Assembly: GCA_012934845.2 (NCBI GenBank)
Contig: WNNJ02001593.1
Coordinates: 170,768-234,767 of the forward strand
Reading direction: 5' to 3'
DNA from: Pomphorhynchus laevis
Lineage: Eukaryota; Acanthocephala; Palaeacanthocephala; Echinorhynchida; Pomphorhynchidae
Length of the DNA: 64,000 bases
Both the position numbers and the translations under genes were made by a program. Positions 58,201 through 64,000 of this stretch are shown piece after piece. Every line of letters begins with the position of its first letter. The stretch's first letter is position 1. The notes under the pieces are model-generated. The model was not told the DNA's origin. It saw nothing but the letters and a program-made list of their open reading frames with translations, and searched no databases.

Positions 58201-59778
58201 CTACGTACGCATTACACTGGCTAGTGTAATGTATGTTACACGTACACTAACCAGTGTATACTCCCAGTGTGATATTCGTATCACACTGATGAGTCATTGT
58301 TAGTTTACGCAGTCGTCTATCGGTCTTCTTTGCATCCAGCAATGGACGTATCCAGTACTTATGAGTCTAAACAATGATGAAACGGCACAGCATTAAGATG
58401 TGTTTGTTTTCTGTTTTATTTCAGTTCACCATCCCTGACGTCATATTTTGCTGAAAATAAGAGTTATCAGTGTAAACTCCCAGTTTGATATTCGTATCAC
58501 ACTGATGAGTCATTGTTAGTTTACGCAACCATATACCGGTCCCCTCTGCATCCAGCAGTGGAGGTATCTGGTACTGATGAGTCTAAATAATGACAAACGG
58601 TACATCATTAGGCTGTGTTTGTTTTCTGTTTTATTTCAGCTCACCATCCCTGACGTTATATTTTATCTACAAACGACTAGTGGTAATGCTGATAACACTA
58701 AAAATAAATCACTTTGTTAACCAGTTGGCAACTTTTTGTATCACGCTTTTGCAAACGTTTAATTAAATTTTAAAGATCAAATTTTACAAATCGTTATGCA
58801 AGTCAAATTTTTATGTTACATTGACCATAAGTCTATAATACAAATTGATCAATAATCAAATTTTAATATATTCACCATGGGGTTTATAATAATAGATTCC
58901 AAATTAATTTGACTCAACATTAAACAATGTGATCAATCAAAGTTTAAGTGAGGTAATAAAAATATTTATTTGCAAAACAATTCGAAATTAAATTGCTGTA
59001 GCTATCATAAAAACAAATCATCAACGATTTATTTTGAAAGCAAATCAATTAAATATATCTTGATTATGTGATCCTTTTGATTATAGATATACTCGTTTGC
59101 AATTTATCAAGTGAACCTAGTGAGCTCATCAAACATTTTCATGAACCTAAGTTTTGGGTTCATGAAATGATTGAATGTTATATTTTAATTGACACAGATT
59201 TGACATTTTGTATTTTCCGGTTTGATAGCCAAATGAGTATTGATAAATGCTTATGAGATAAAAAATAGTTTTCTTCATTCATTTTTTTTACATTTGTGGA
59301 AATCTTTTCAATTCGTGTATTTAATGAAACGATTTTCAGTTTTATTTACCATTTTATAAGCTAAATATCTGTGGATGATAATTATTAAAAAAGGAATGAA
59401 CCTAGATTTTTCATAGTTTTTCCAAACATTTGCTCCGAAAAGTAGGTAAAATACTCAAAATCTATTATTGGTATTTGTAAAGTTAATATAAAAGTATTCA
59501 AGCAGTTACTTACTGTGATGATATAGCATAATTAAAAAACTTGTTCTCTAAAAATACTGCTAGTTTTTGCATTGATATCATAAGTTAGTGATCGTGATTG
59601 ACTTATACTGACCTTTACGATATGACATAAACGATGGTGATCCTGCATCTATTGCAACAGAAATAGGGCCAACATTATATACTGCGTCCATAAGCGCATA
59701 TTCATCCTCCTCAGGTATGTCGATGACATCGTGCAAACTTGTAAGACTCAAGGATTTGTTATATCGGCATTCATTTTG
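49098..59778 (-). CDS. Cathepsin L-like cysteine peptidase (papain family C1A), 3' three exons
   Basis: Three minus-strand exons, 59778-59613, 57567-57450 and 49212-49098, have canonical AG/GT borders and keep one reading frame (166, 118 and 115 nt). The product reads through [31 protein letters not shown] (catalytic His), YWLVKNSW (catalytic Asn, the Ser codon split by the last intron), [10 protein letters not shown] and [12 protein letters not shown], then stops. This is the C-terminal ~132 residues of a lysosomal/secreted cathepsin L. The exon with the catalytic Cys and propeptide was not found and should lie upstream (>60 kb). Introns are 2045 and 8237 nt, the latter packed with repeats. 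Intact frame and splice sites suggest a working gene, with trematode-like motifs. Confidence 0.9.
49366..50815 (-). pseudogene. Ubiquilin retropseudogene (STI1 repeats + UBA), in the cathepsin intron
   Basis: The minus strand shows [60 protein letters not shown] and, after a frame break, [17 protein letters not shown]. This is the first STI1 block of ubiquilin and its flank. Further on come [12 protein letters not shown] and [11 protein letters not shown] (second STI1 end), a Ser/Gln-rich linker, and a UBA-like end ([18 protein letters not shown], ~49490-49420). The N-terminal ubiquitin-like domain is absent. At least three stops and one frameshift occur. No introns are apparent, so it is an old processed copy of the proteasome shuttle factor gene. 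Confidence 0.85.
50816..51029 (-). other. Unassigned 70-codon frame between ubiquilin and B2
   Basis: Open frame with [20 protein letters not shown] and [20 protein letters not shown]. It directly follows B2 and directly precedes the ubiquilin copy. It may be the end of family B or the start of the retrocopy; I recognise no domain. Confidence 0.3.
51026..52005 (-). mobile_element. LINE family B, C-terminal fragment B2
   Basis: Frames carry [30 protein letters not shown] (post-RT), a finger-like [50 protein letters not shown] (REL-like core), a decayed [15 protein letters not shown] and [17 protein letters not shown]. It overlaps in content with B1 and extends further 5'. It shows that family B also has a Cys/His finger plus RHD signature before the endonuclease core. 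Several breaks. Confidence 0.75.
52213..52458 (-). mobile_element. Penelope-like element P6, 3' terminus only
   Basis: TCAGCTAACTGAGTCTACG at about 52217, the AT-rich terminal region, then GAGGTCATCAGGAGGAACTG and GCTATGCTATCAGGTTTC at 52420-52456, where it stops halfway through the structured segment. Bases 52460-52714 are AT-rich with nothing identified. Confidence 0.85.
52733..52772 (+). ncRNA. Hammerhead motif, type I, satellite copy 1 (degenerate)
   Basis: Helix I CGGTA/TACCG and helix II GCTC/GAGC pair. The core boxes are mutated (CTGGTGA for CTGATGA, AAAA for GAAA) and the cleavage triplet is altered. Probably inactive. Confidence 0.7.
53196..53234 (+). ncRNA. Hammerhead motif, type I, satellite copy 2
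   Basis: GGTA/TACC helix I, box CTGATAA (one core change), helix II GCT/AGC, GAAA 53220-53223, minimal helix III ACGCGT and scissile C53229 (GTC). The core G-to-A change probably impairs cleavage. Confidence 0.75.
53660..53698 (+). ncRNA. Hammerhead ribozyme, type I, satellite copy 3 (core intact)
   Basis: GGTA (53660-53663) pairs with TACC (53694-53697). CTGATGA is 53664-53670. Helix II is GCTT/GAGT with two G-T wobbles, loop CGTAG. GAAA is 53684-53687. Helix III is ACGCGT (2 bp, 2-base loop), and GTC is at 53691-53693. Predicted cleavage is after 53693. Confidence 0.8.
54123..54162 (+). ncRNA. Hammerhead ribozyme, type I, satellite copy 4 (core intact)
   Basis: CGGTA (54123-54127) pairs with TACTG (one G-T). 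CTGATGA is 54128-54134. Helix II is GCTC (54135-54138) with GAGC (54144-54147), loop CGTTA. GAAA is 54148-54151. Helix III is ACTCGT, and the scissile base is C54157. A minimal helix III like this is known from satellite and retrozyme hammerheads that act best as dimers. Confidence 0.83.
54490..55620 (+). mobile_element. LINE family A, C-terminal fragment A11
   Basis: Encodes [18 protein letters not shown] (54520-54723), a noisy stretch with a small inverted repeat (TTTTCGTCATT/AATGACGAAAA type, ~54720-54780), then [35 protein letters not shown] and [13 protein letters not shown] (54888-55187), then shifted frames with [20 protein letters not shown] and the tail to ~55610. Multiple breaks. 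Confidence 0.82.
55672..55745 (+). repeat. ~75-bp dispersed repeat, inverted copy at 63068-63148
   Basis: TTATCAAAATTGAAATGGCA through GATTCCAGTTTGGAATCAT matches the reverse complement of 63068-63148 with a few differences. Its end contains ATTCCAGTTTGGAAT, a palindrome. Bases 55746-55955 have no recognised content. Confidence 0.75.
55956..57124 (-). mobile_element. Penelope-like element P7, 5'-truncated
   Basis: Family P 3' terminus at 55956, structured segment 56168-56284, C-terminal frame 56653-56312, RT frame 56899-56690 ([30 protein letters not shown]), decaying to ~57124 near motif A. One frame break at ~56690. It sits in the 8.2-kb cathepsin intron in the same orientation as the gene. 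Confidence 0.9.
57125..57449. other. Intron sequence next to the catalytic His exon
   Basis: AT-rich, with no gene. The segment ATCATCAGTTTGCTTTCCGT (57356-57400 region) recurs with ~85% identity at 57846-57890 in the next intron, so a short element or duplicated piece flanks the exon. Confidence 0.5.
57450..57567 (-). CDS. Cathepsin L-like gene, catalytic His/Asn exon
   Basis: The acceptor ends TTAATTAAG with AG at 57569-57568. The donor is AATAG|GTATTT at 57450/57449. It encodes [23 protein letters not shown], a short insert EVINETRHP, then YWLVKN. His is in LNHG, and the Asn of KNSW closes the exon. Phases match both neighbours. Confidence 0.9.
57981..58060 (-). ncRNA. Hammerhead-like motif, type III, left (minus) unit
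   Basis: Minus strand: scissile C58051 (GTC), helix I TACTGG.../...CAGGTA with inner CCTC/GAGG and CTGC-ATCCA-GCAG, box CTGATGA (58010-58004), helix II GTC/GAT with loop TAAACAAT, GAAA (57989-57986), helix III GCAGT/ACGGC imperfect. It is sense to the cathepsin transcript. Core boxes are complete; helix III is weak. Confidence 0.62.
58312..58386 (+). ncRNA. Hammerhead-like motif, type III, middle unit (box mutated)
   Basis: Helix III GTCGT (58312-58316) with ACGGC (58382-58386), including one wobble. Scissile C58317. Helix I TATCGG/CCAGTA. The inner stem TTGC-ATCCA-GCAA shows a compensatory change against the CTGC/GCAG of the other units. The box is CTTATGA (one core change), helix II GTC/GAT, GAAA 58379-58382. 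Confidence 0.6.
58526..58605 (+). ncRNA. Hammerhead-like motif, type III, right unit (G12 lost)
   Basis: Scissile A58533. Helix I TACCGG/CTGGTA fully pairs, with inner CCTC/GAGG. CTGATGA is 58574-58580, helix II GTC/GAC, loop TAAATAAT. The GAAA box reads CAAA, so probably inactive. Confidence 0.58.
58671..59612. other. Cathepsin intron remainder, no gene seen
   Basis: AT-rich unique-looking sequence. A 62-codon plus frame (59068-59256) has no recognisable motif and no supporting context. Confidence 0.5.
59613..59778 (-). CDS. Cathepsin L-like gene, exon with [10 protein letters not shown]
   Basis: The acceptor is AAATTTAG at 59786-59779 and the donor is AAAG|GTCAGT at 59613/59612. It encodes [20 protein letters not shown], then [20 protein letters not shown] and SFMSYRK. 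Phase 0 start, phase 1 end. It corresponds to the stretch between the second half of the mature domain and the catalytic His. Confidence 0.88.
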
Positions 59779-59789
59779 CTAAATTTAAA

Positions 59790-60140
59790 AAACTGAGTAC
59801 ACTTAAATTTAAGCACAATATTTATATTCTTTATATGATAAAGCAGAAGCGATATTTTGCACTGAATCGTGATACAAAAATCAATACTTTGTAAAGTTAC
59901 AGAGAATTAATGAACATAAGGTATCCTCTAAGCTTCAAATGATGATAATGAATACCTTTATCCGATGAACTTAGCAAGAGTAATGCAACATGCCCAACCA
60001 ATATAAATAGAAACTTACTGAACGTTGTGCAATGGGACCGTGGCCCGAAGTCAACAATAAATGATAAAAGTAATTAATATGTACATAAATACTTTTACAG
60101 ATTTAAGACATTAAAACTTGGATCGATGTAATTTTTTAAT
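59790..60140. other. Upstream intron/flank of the cathepsin-like gene
   Basis: No coding match. A GTAAGT-type donor on the minus strand (~60015) follows ~30 bases (GGGCCACGGTCCCATTGCAC) without a recognisable exon. Confidence 0.35.
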
Positions 60141-60895
60141 AATTTGTATAATAGAATGAATAATTGCATACACAAGCGAGTATCATCATTTGGTCGGCTT
60201 CATAAATTATCCTCGTGTGAATTCTTTAATCCTAGATGCAGCACTGTACACTACAATCAGCGTAGGTGGACCTCATCAGCAGTGAGCCTACACCTACCTT
60301 TCGTGTTTCGGTCCTTTAATTATCTGCTGAAATTTTCCTCTGTTGCCTTACTGTAAAAACAAACGATACAGTTTGTAATGAAAACATTTCCACTTGTGCA
60401 AACTGTACGTTGTATCCGTCTTTTGAAACAAAAAGACGGAAATAAGATGAAGCAGCTCACTGCTGCTTCATCAGCAGTGAGCCTACGCCTCACCGCTGAT
60501 AAAGCCGACCAAATGATGATACTCGCTCGTGTATGCAATTGTTCATTCTATTTACCTGGCAGATTCCGGTTTCCTGCCAAAGAAAATTCGAAAGACAGAT
60601 TGTCGGTTGTTTCCGTCAACTGTAGTGCTATTTCCGTCATTTTGTTTCAAAAGACGGATACAACGTACAGTTTGCACAAGTGGAAATGTTTTCATTACAA
60701 ACTGTATCGTTTGTTTTTACAGAAAGGCAGCAGAAGAAAATTTCAGCAGATAATTAAAGGACCGAAACACGAAAGGTAGGCGTAGGCTCACTGCTGATGA
60801 GGTCCACCTACGCTGATTGTAGTGTACAGTGCTGCATCTAGGATTAAAGAATTCACACGAGGATAATTTATGAAGCCGACCAAATGAATTTGTAT
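60141..60895. repeat. Foldback element with ~250-bp inverted arms
   Basis: The left arm (about 60181-60435) is the near-perfect inverse of 60640-60890, sharing GCAGCACTGTACACTACAAT, the TTTCGTGTTTCGGTCC/GGACCGAAACACGAAA block and the ATACAGTTTGTAATGAAAAC block. In addition, 60495-60560 is an inverse copy of the outer left flank 60141-60200 (GAGTATCATCATTTGGTCGG). The structure therefore came from two inversions or nested copies. No ORF is shared with known transposases. Confidence 0.88.
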
Positions 60896-60900
60896 AATCA

Positions 60901-61026
60901 TAAGAATTCAGTGTGCAAACAGTGTATTTAAAAAGAATTCAGTGTGTAAACAGTGTATTTAAAAAGAATTCAGTGTGCAAACAGTGTATTTAAAAAGAAT
61001 TCAGTGTGCAAACAGTGTATTTAAAC
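60901..61026. repeat. 31-bp minisatellite, 4 copies
   Basis: GAATTCAGTGTGCAAACAGT repeats with starts at 60904, 60935, 60966 and 60997. It is almost perfect, each unit has an EcoRI site, and it directly abuts the foldback element. Confidence 0.93.
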
Positions 61027-61029
61027 TAC

Positions 61030-61985
61030 TTTGAAACAGTATTGTTTCTACTCTATTTCAGTAAGTTTTTTTGAATCAGGAATTATTGTAAAAACGTTGA
61101 AAGAATTATCATTAACAGCATTCAACGAAAGTATGAGAAATGTCGAAGCAAAGGAATAATTTGTTAAACAATTATAATTTAATCTGAATTTCGGTGATAA
61201 GTTATTTTAGCAAAGCCATTTTAATTTCCAGAATCATCTGGAAAGTTGTAATAAATATTCAGATAATAGTTCTAACAAATATTTGGATATTAAGATATTA
61301 TAATTCAAAAGTGACTTCACATAATAATTTCACACAATGTACATCTTACTCGGATATTGAAATTATACAACCTCTATCAAAATTTTTATAACCTAACCAC
61401 TGTTTTACTGTTGGTCAAAGCTGTGTCAATTAAAATAGAATGATAAACTTATGCATATGAGTGTAAGATAAAATTTCTTATCAATGCCGAAAATGATTAT
61501 TATAAAGACTAATTTTCCTCGTTGTGCTTATCATTAAGACATAAAAGACTGCATCATTATCGTTCAGTACCTATGGTCATTATAGACATTTTATTTAGGA
61601 TTGACTTTCATTAATTACGCAATAAACGGCCATTTAAATCGTTTTATATGCAACTATAATACAGTCAAAAATACTATAAAATGAATGCAGAAATACAACA
61701 CATCTTGTAACACAATCCCAAAACTACACATTTAAATAAATAGTTTTTAATTTCAAAATTAAATTCTGAATGAAAAATAATTAAGAATTTTATAATTTTA
61801 TTTTGTCCAATGATACGTTCGATGTGTTCTTAAACAGTTCAAGACGTTTAAACATCAAGAGGAATAATAAAATAAGAAATAATTGTTCACAAATTTTCAA
61901 CTATTGCAATAGTCCTTTACAAGTGCTATATTTTTACATGTAAAGAAAACATGATTGTCTTTGTTCACTAATGTCTTTGTGACCA
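61030..61985. other. AT-rich stretch, no gene recognised
   Basis: Scanned on both strands for missing cathepsin exons (catalytic Cys region) and for RT motifs. None found. Confidence 0.45.
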
Positions 61986-61989
61986 AGAC

Positions 61990-63340
61990 AACTCTTAGCA
62001 GACCAGCAAGTTTCCTCTATCTTCTGCCTAAAATCCATAAACCACTTTTCAATTCCTACCAGTAATTACCTCATGTAAAAGTTTTTGTCACACACTAGTC
62101 AAGGAAATATACAGATTACTAGGTCTTTATAAAGATCCAGTACATTTGTATATAAAGGAAATGCCTCGATTTACAAAAGAAATGGTAAACTAAAGTTGAC
62201 AAACACGTTATTTCATGACTGCGGATGTCATGTTGACTAATGTTCCACTACTGCTAACAATACTACTAGCATCTGAGTTATTAGCGTAATATGGTGATAA
62301 TCCTAAATTATCAACAACTGATTGAGAACACTTATTAAAATGGTGTACTAATAAGAACATTTTATTATTATGCGAAGCACTTATATATGAACAGAGTAAC
62401 GGAGTAGCCATGGGTTTTATATTGGGACCCATACTGGCATCTATATGATGCGTTGGGAGGCAGACCTATATAATTTTATCCCAAACTTAACTAAATGGAT
62501 AAGATACGTGGATGCTGCATTTTGTATATTGTCAGTAAATCCTGGAATAGAAATTATCAAATTATTGAATAACAGAGATCCGGACATACAATATATTGTT
62601 GTAAGATAAAGTACTGACGGTGATATATCATTCTTAGACGTGTTGATAAAAAATAAATAATAGCATTACGACGGACGTATAGAGGAAGTCTAATAAACTC
62701 TGATGTCTAACAAATTAAATACACATGTACACACTAACTACAAAATTATAACCGCTAAACGCTCCATTATCGGGCTGTTAATATATGTTCGACAACAATG
62801 GCTAGGGACAGACAATTCCAGCGAATCTCGGAAATGTTTGAATCTAAAGATTTTCATATTTGGGCAATACATCAAGCAACTAGCCGTTGTCTCCAGAATA
62901 GAATTAATACCACTACCTTGAAATCAGGCACGAGTACGAAACAATTATTCATACCTGCAGTATTTGTCAGTGATGGATGTACTAATTTCTTAAAAATCAG
63001 CCTCCCAGCAAATACTTCCTTATACCAGTTTAAACTATCTTGATAACAAATACTTACAATTTATGATCATGATTCCAAACTGGAATCGAAAATTCAATAT
63101 ATTTTCTACCTCATGCCGGGCGTCTTGCCATTTCAATTTTGATAATTTAACATTGACCCCGAGCACCTTCCGTTTCAATGATTCCTTATATCATTTAAAG
63201 AAATCTACTCTAGCCGGACTATTCAAGAACAAACCGAAATAGAAGTTGACTAGTGTCACTTATATAATCCCATGTCTGAATTGTAAGGCAAATATTCTGG
63301 AAAACATAACAAGGCTTTACAACGCTTTCTGGTAGTGGTA
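61990..63340 (+). mobile_element. Canonical Penelope relic Q3 (RT to GIY-YIG), heavily decayed
   Basis: In broken plus-strand frames: FLYLLPKIHKPL (~62020), ADVMLTNVP (motif A area, ~62220), EQSNGVAMGFILGPILAS (motif B, ~62390), KWIRYVDAAFCIL (motif C with D-to-A, ~62500), SFLDVLIKNK (~62630), FIPAVFVSDGCTNFLK (post-RT, ~62950) and a GIY-YIG remnant (IIPCLNCKANILEN, ~63265). The order is the same as Q1. Many stops. An inverted copy of repeat 55672-55745 is at 63068-63148. Confidence 0.75.
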
Positions 63341-63420
63341 ATATAACCTCTGCCAGAAATTTTGAAACTATTCATTCTTGATACGACTTTTTTTCTACTA
63401 ATTTTCAAGCAATGTTTTCT

Positions 63421-63960
63421 ATTTCTTATATACTAGATATTCTATTACTTATATACTATTTCTTATATACTAAATAACAGACGAATGTATAAAAATAAGG
63501 ATTTGAGATCATCAAGCGGAACCGCTATGCTATATACTTATATTCTATTACTTATATACTATTTCTTATATACTAAATAACAGACGAATGTATAAAAATA
63601 AGGATTTGAGATCATCAAGCGGAACCGCTATGCTATATACTTATATTCTATTACTTATATACTATTTCTTATATACTAAATAACAGACGAATGTATAAAA
63701 ATAAGGATTCGAGATCATCAAGCGGAACCGCTATGCTATCAGATTTCGGCCCCTATTCCTTGACTCAACATAGCACCGGGCCAAATACATGCTCATGACG
63801 TATTTCCTTTGATGAAATTTGACTATATAGTATCTTATTAGTATCTTATTCTAGTACAAAGTATATTATTTATTATCCATCAGTAATAAATTTCCGCTTA
63901 ATAGTTTAATTTATTTTAAATTATATTTTGTTAATTTATTTTTCTACAATTAAATAAGCT
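63421..63960 (-). mobile_element. Penelope-like P8 3' end, divergent, with 103-bp tandem triplication
   Basis: The structured segment (63708-63835) and the C-terminal codons (63870-63900) of family P are present but clearly more diverged than P1-P7. The terminal AAGGATTTGAGATCATCAAG block is repeated at 63499, 63602 and 63705 (103-bp period). Confidence 0.8.
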
Positions 63961-64000
63961 AACTGAGTCTACGTATTTTAATATATAAGAAATAGAAATA
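63945..64000 (-). mobile_element. Start of next Penelope-like copy P9 (runs off window)
   Basis: AATTAAATAAGCTAACTGAG and TCTACGTATTT is the family P 3' terminus in the same orientation as P8, directly adjoining its coding remnant. The copies are therefore head to tail. Confidence 0.6.

Larger units (their letters stand above)
57890..58670. repeat. Three ~220-bp hammerhead-bearing units: inverted, direct, direct
   Basis: The left arm (57890-58130) is the reverse complement of 58247-58468, and 58466-58670 is a further direct copy of the right arm. The loop is 58131-58246. Each unit starts with a hairpin GTGTGATA-TTCG-TATCACAC and carries a type III hammerhead-like fold, then TGTTTGTTTTCTGTTTTATT and CACCATCCCTG-ACG. 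The array lies in the 2-kb cathepsin intron. It is not a simple DNA transposon, since the third unit is tandem. Confidence 0.85.

Noticed and set aside
59068-59256. 62-codon plus-strand ORF in the cathepsin intron
   Set aside because: No motif, AT-rich, no homologous copy.
59990-60060. Possible upstream cathepsin exon with a GTAAGT donor
   Set aside because: The translated stretch does not resemble the expected Cys-active-site or GCNGG region in any frame.
60235-60800. CTGATGA boxes in the foldback arms as hammerheads
   Set aside because: No GAAA box or closing helices at a workable distance on either strand.

Overview
This window looks like AT-rich repeat DNA from an invertebrate animal. 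A flatworm (trematode-like) host fits best but is not proven. The host signals are three exons of a cathepsin L-like cysteine peptidase (minus strand, 49.1-59.8 kb), a ubiquilin retropseudogene and a calmodulin-like retrocopy. Almost everything else is retroelements, mostly decayed. I found no bacterial-type genes, CRISPR arrays, rRNA or tRNA.

Element families (names are mine). 'A' is a LINE with an N-terminal CXC-like cysteine cluster, a reverse transcriptase (RT), and a C-terminal CCHC finger plus restriction-like endonuclease (REL). About 13 copies or pieces are present, one with an intact 1012-residue ORF (22761-25799). 'B' is a second REL-type LINE, seen only as C-terminal pieces. 'C' is an RTE-like LINE. 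'D' is an EEP-endonuclease LINE with an ORF1, CR1/jockey-like in layout. 'E' is another LINE RT. 'P' is a Penelope-like element with GIY-YIG encoded upstream of the RT, as in the Naiad/Chlamys group. 'Q' is a canonical Penelope with GIY-YIG after the RT. Two Ty3/gypsy-type fossils are also present.

Layout: 0-6.5 kb, two D LINEs tail to tail. 6.6-9.5 kb, A and B fragments. 9.6-15 kb, an A element split by a P element. 15.2-18.5 kb, a near full-length A, followed by a type III hammerhead ribozyme at 18.6 kb. 18.9-20.7 kb, an E/A chimera. 20.7-27.7 kb, a three-level nest (A inside P inside Q). 27.7-34.1 kb, P, C and A pieces. 34.1-37.9 kb, a gypsy fossil carrying the calmodulin-like retrocopy. 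37.9-41.2 kb, the longest P copy. 41.3-46 kb, A copies and a D ORF1 piece. 46-47.8 kb, a ~400-bp satellite. 48.1-49 kb, a gypsy integrase fossil. 49.1-60 kb, the cathepsin gene, whose 8.2-kb intron holds the ubiquilin pseudogene, B, P and A pieces and a 464-bp satellite with a type I hammerhead motif in each unit. Its 2-kb intron holds an inverted/direct repeat with type III hammerhead motifs. 60-64 kb, a foldback repeat, a minisatellite, a Q relic and P termini.

The strongest new signal is the concentration of hammerhead ribozyme motifs in three unrelated contexts, next to Penelope-like and REL-type elements. These calls come from hand-checked base pairing and no covariance search was run. 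Mobile-element ends are approximate to tens of bases unless an exact junction is given.
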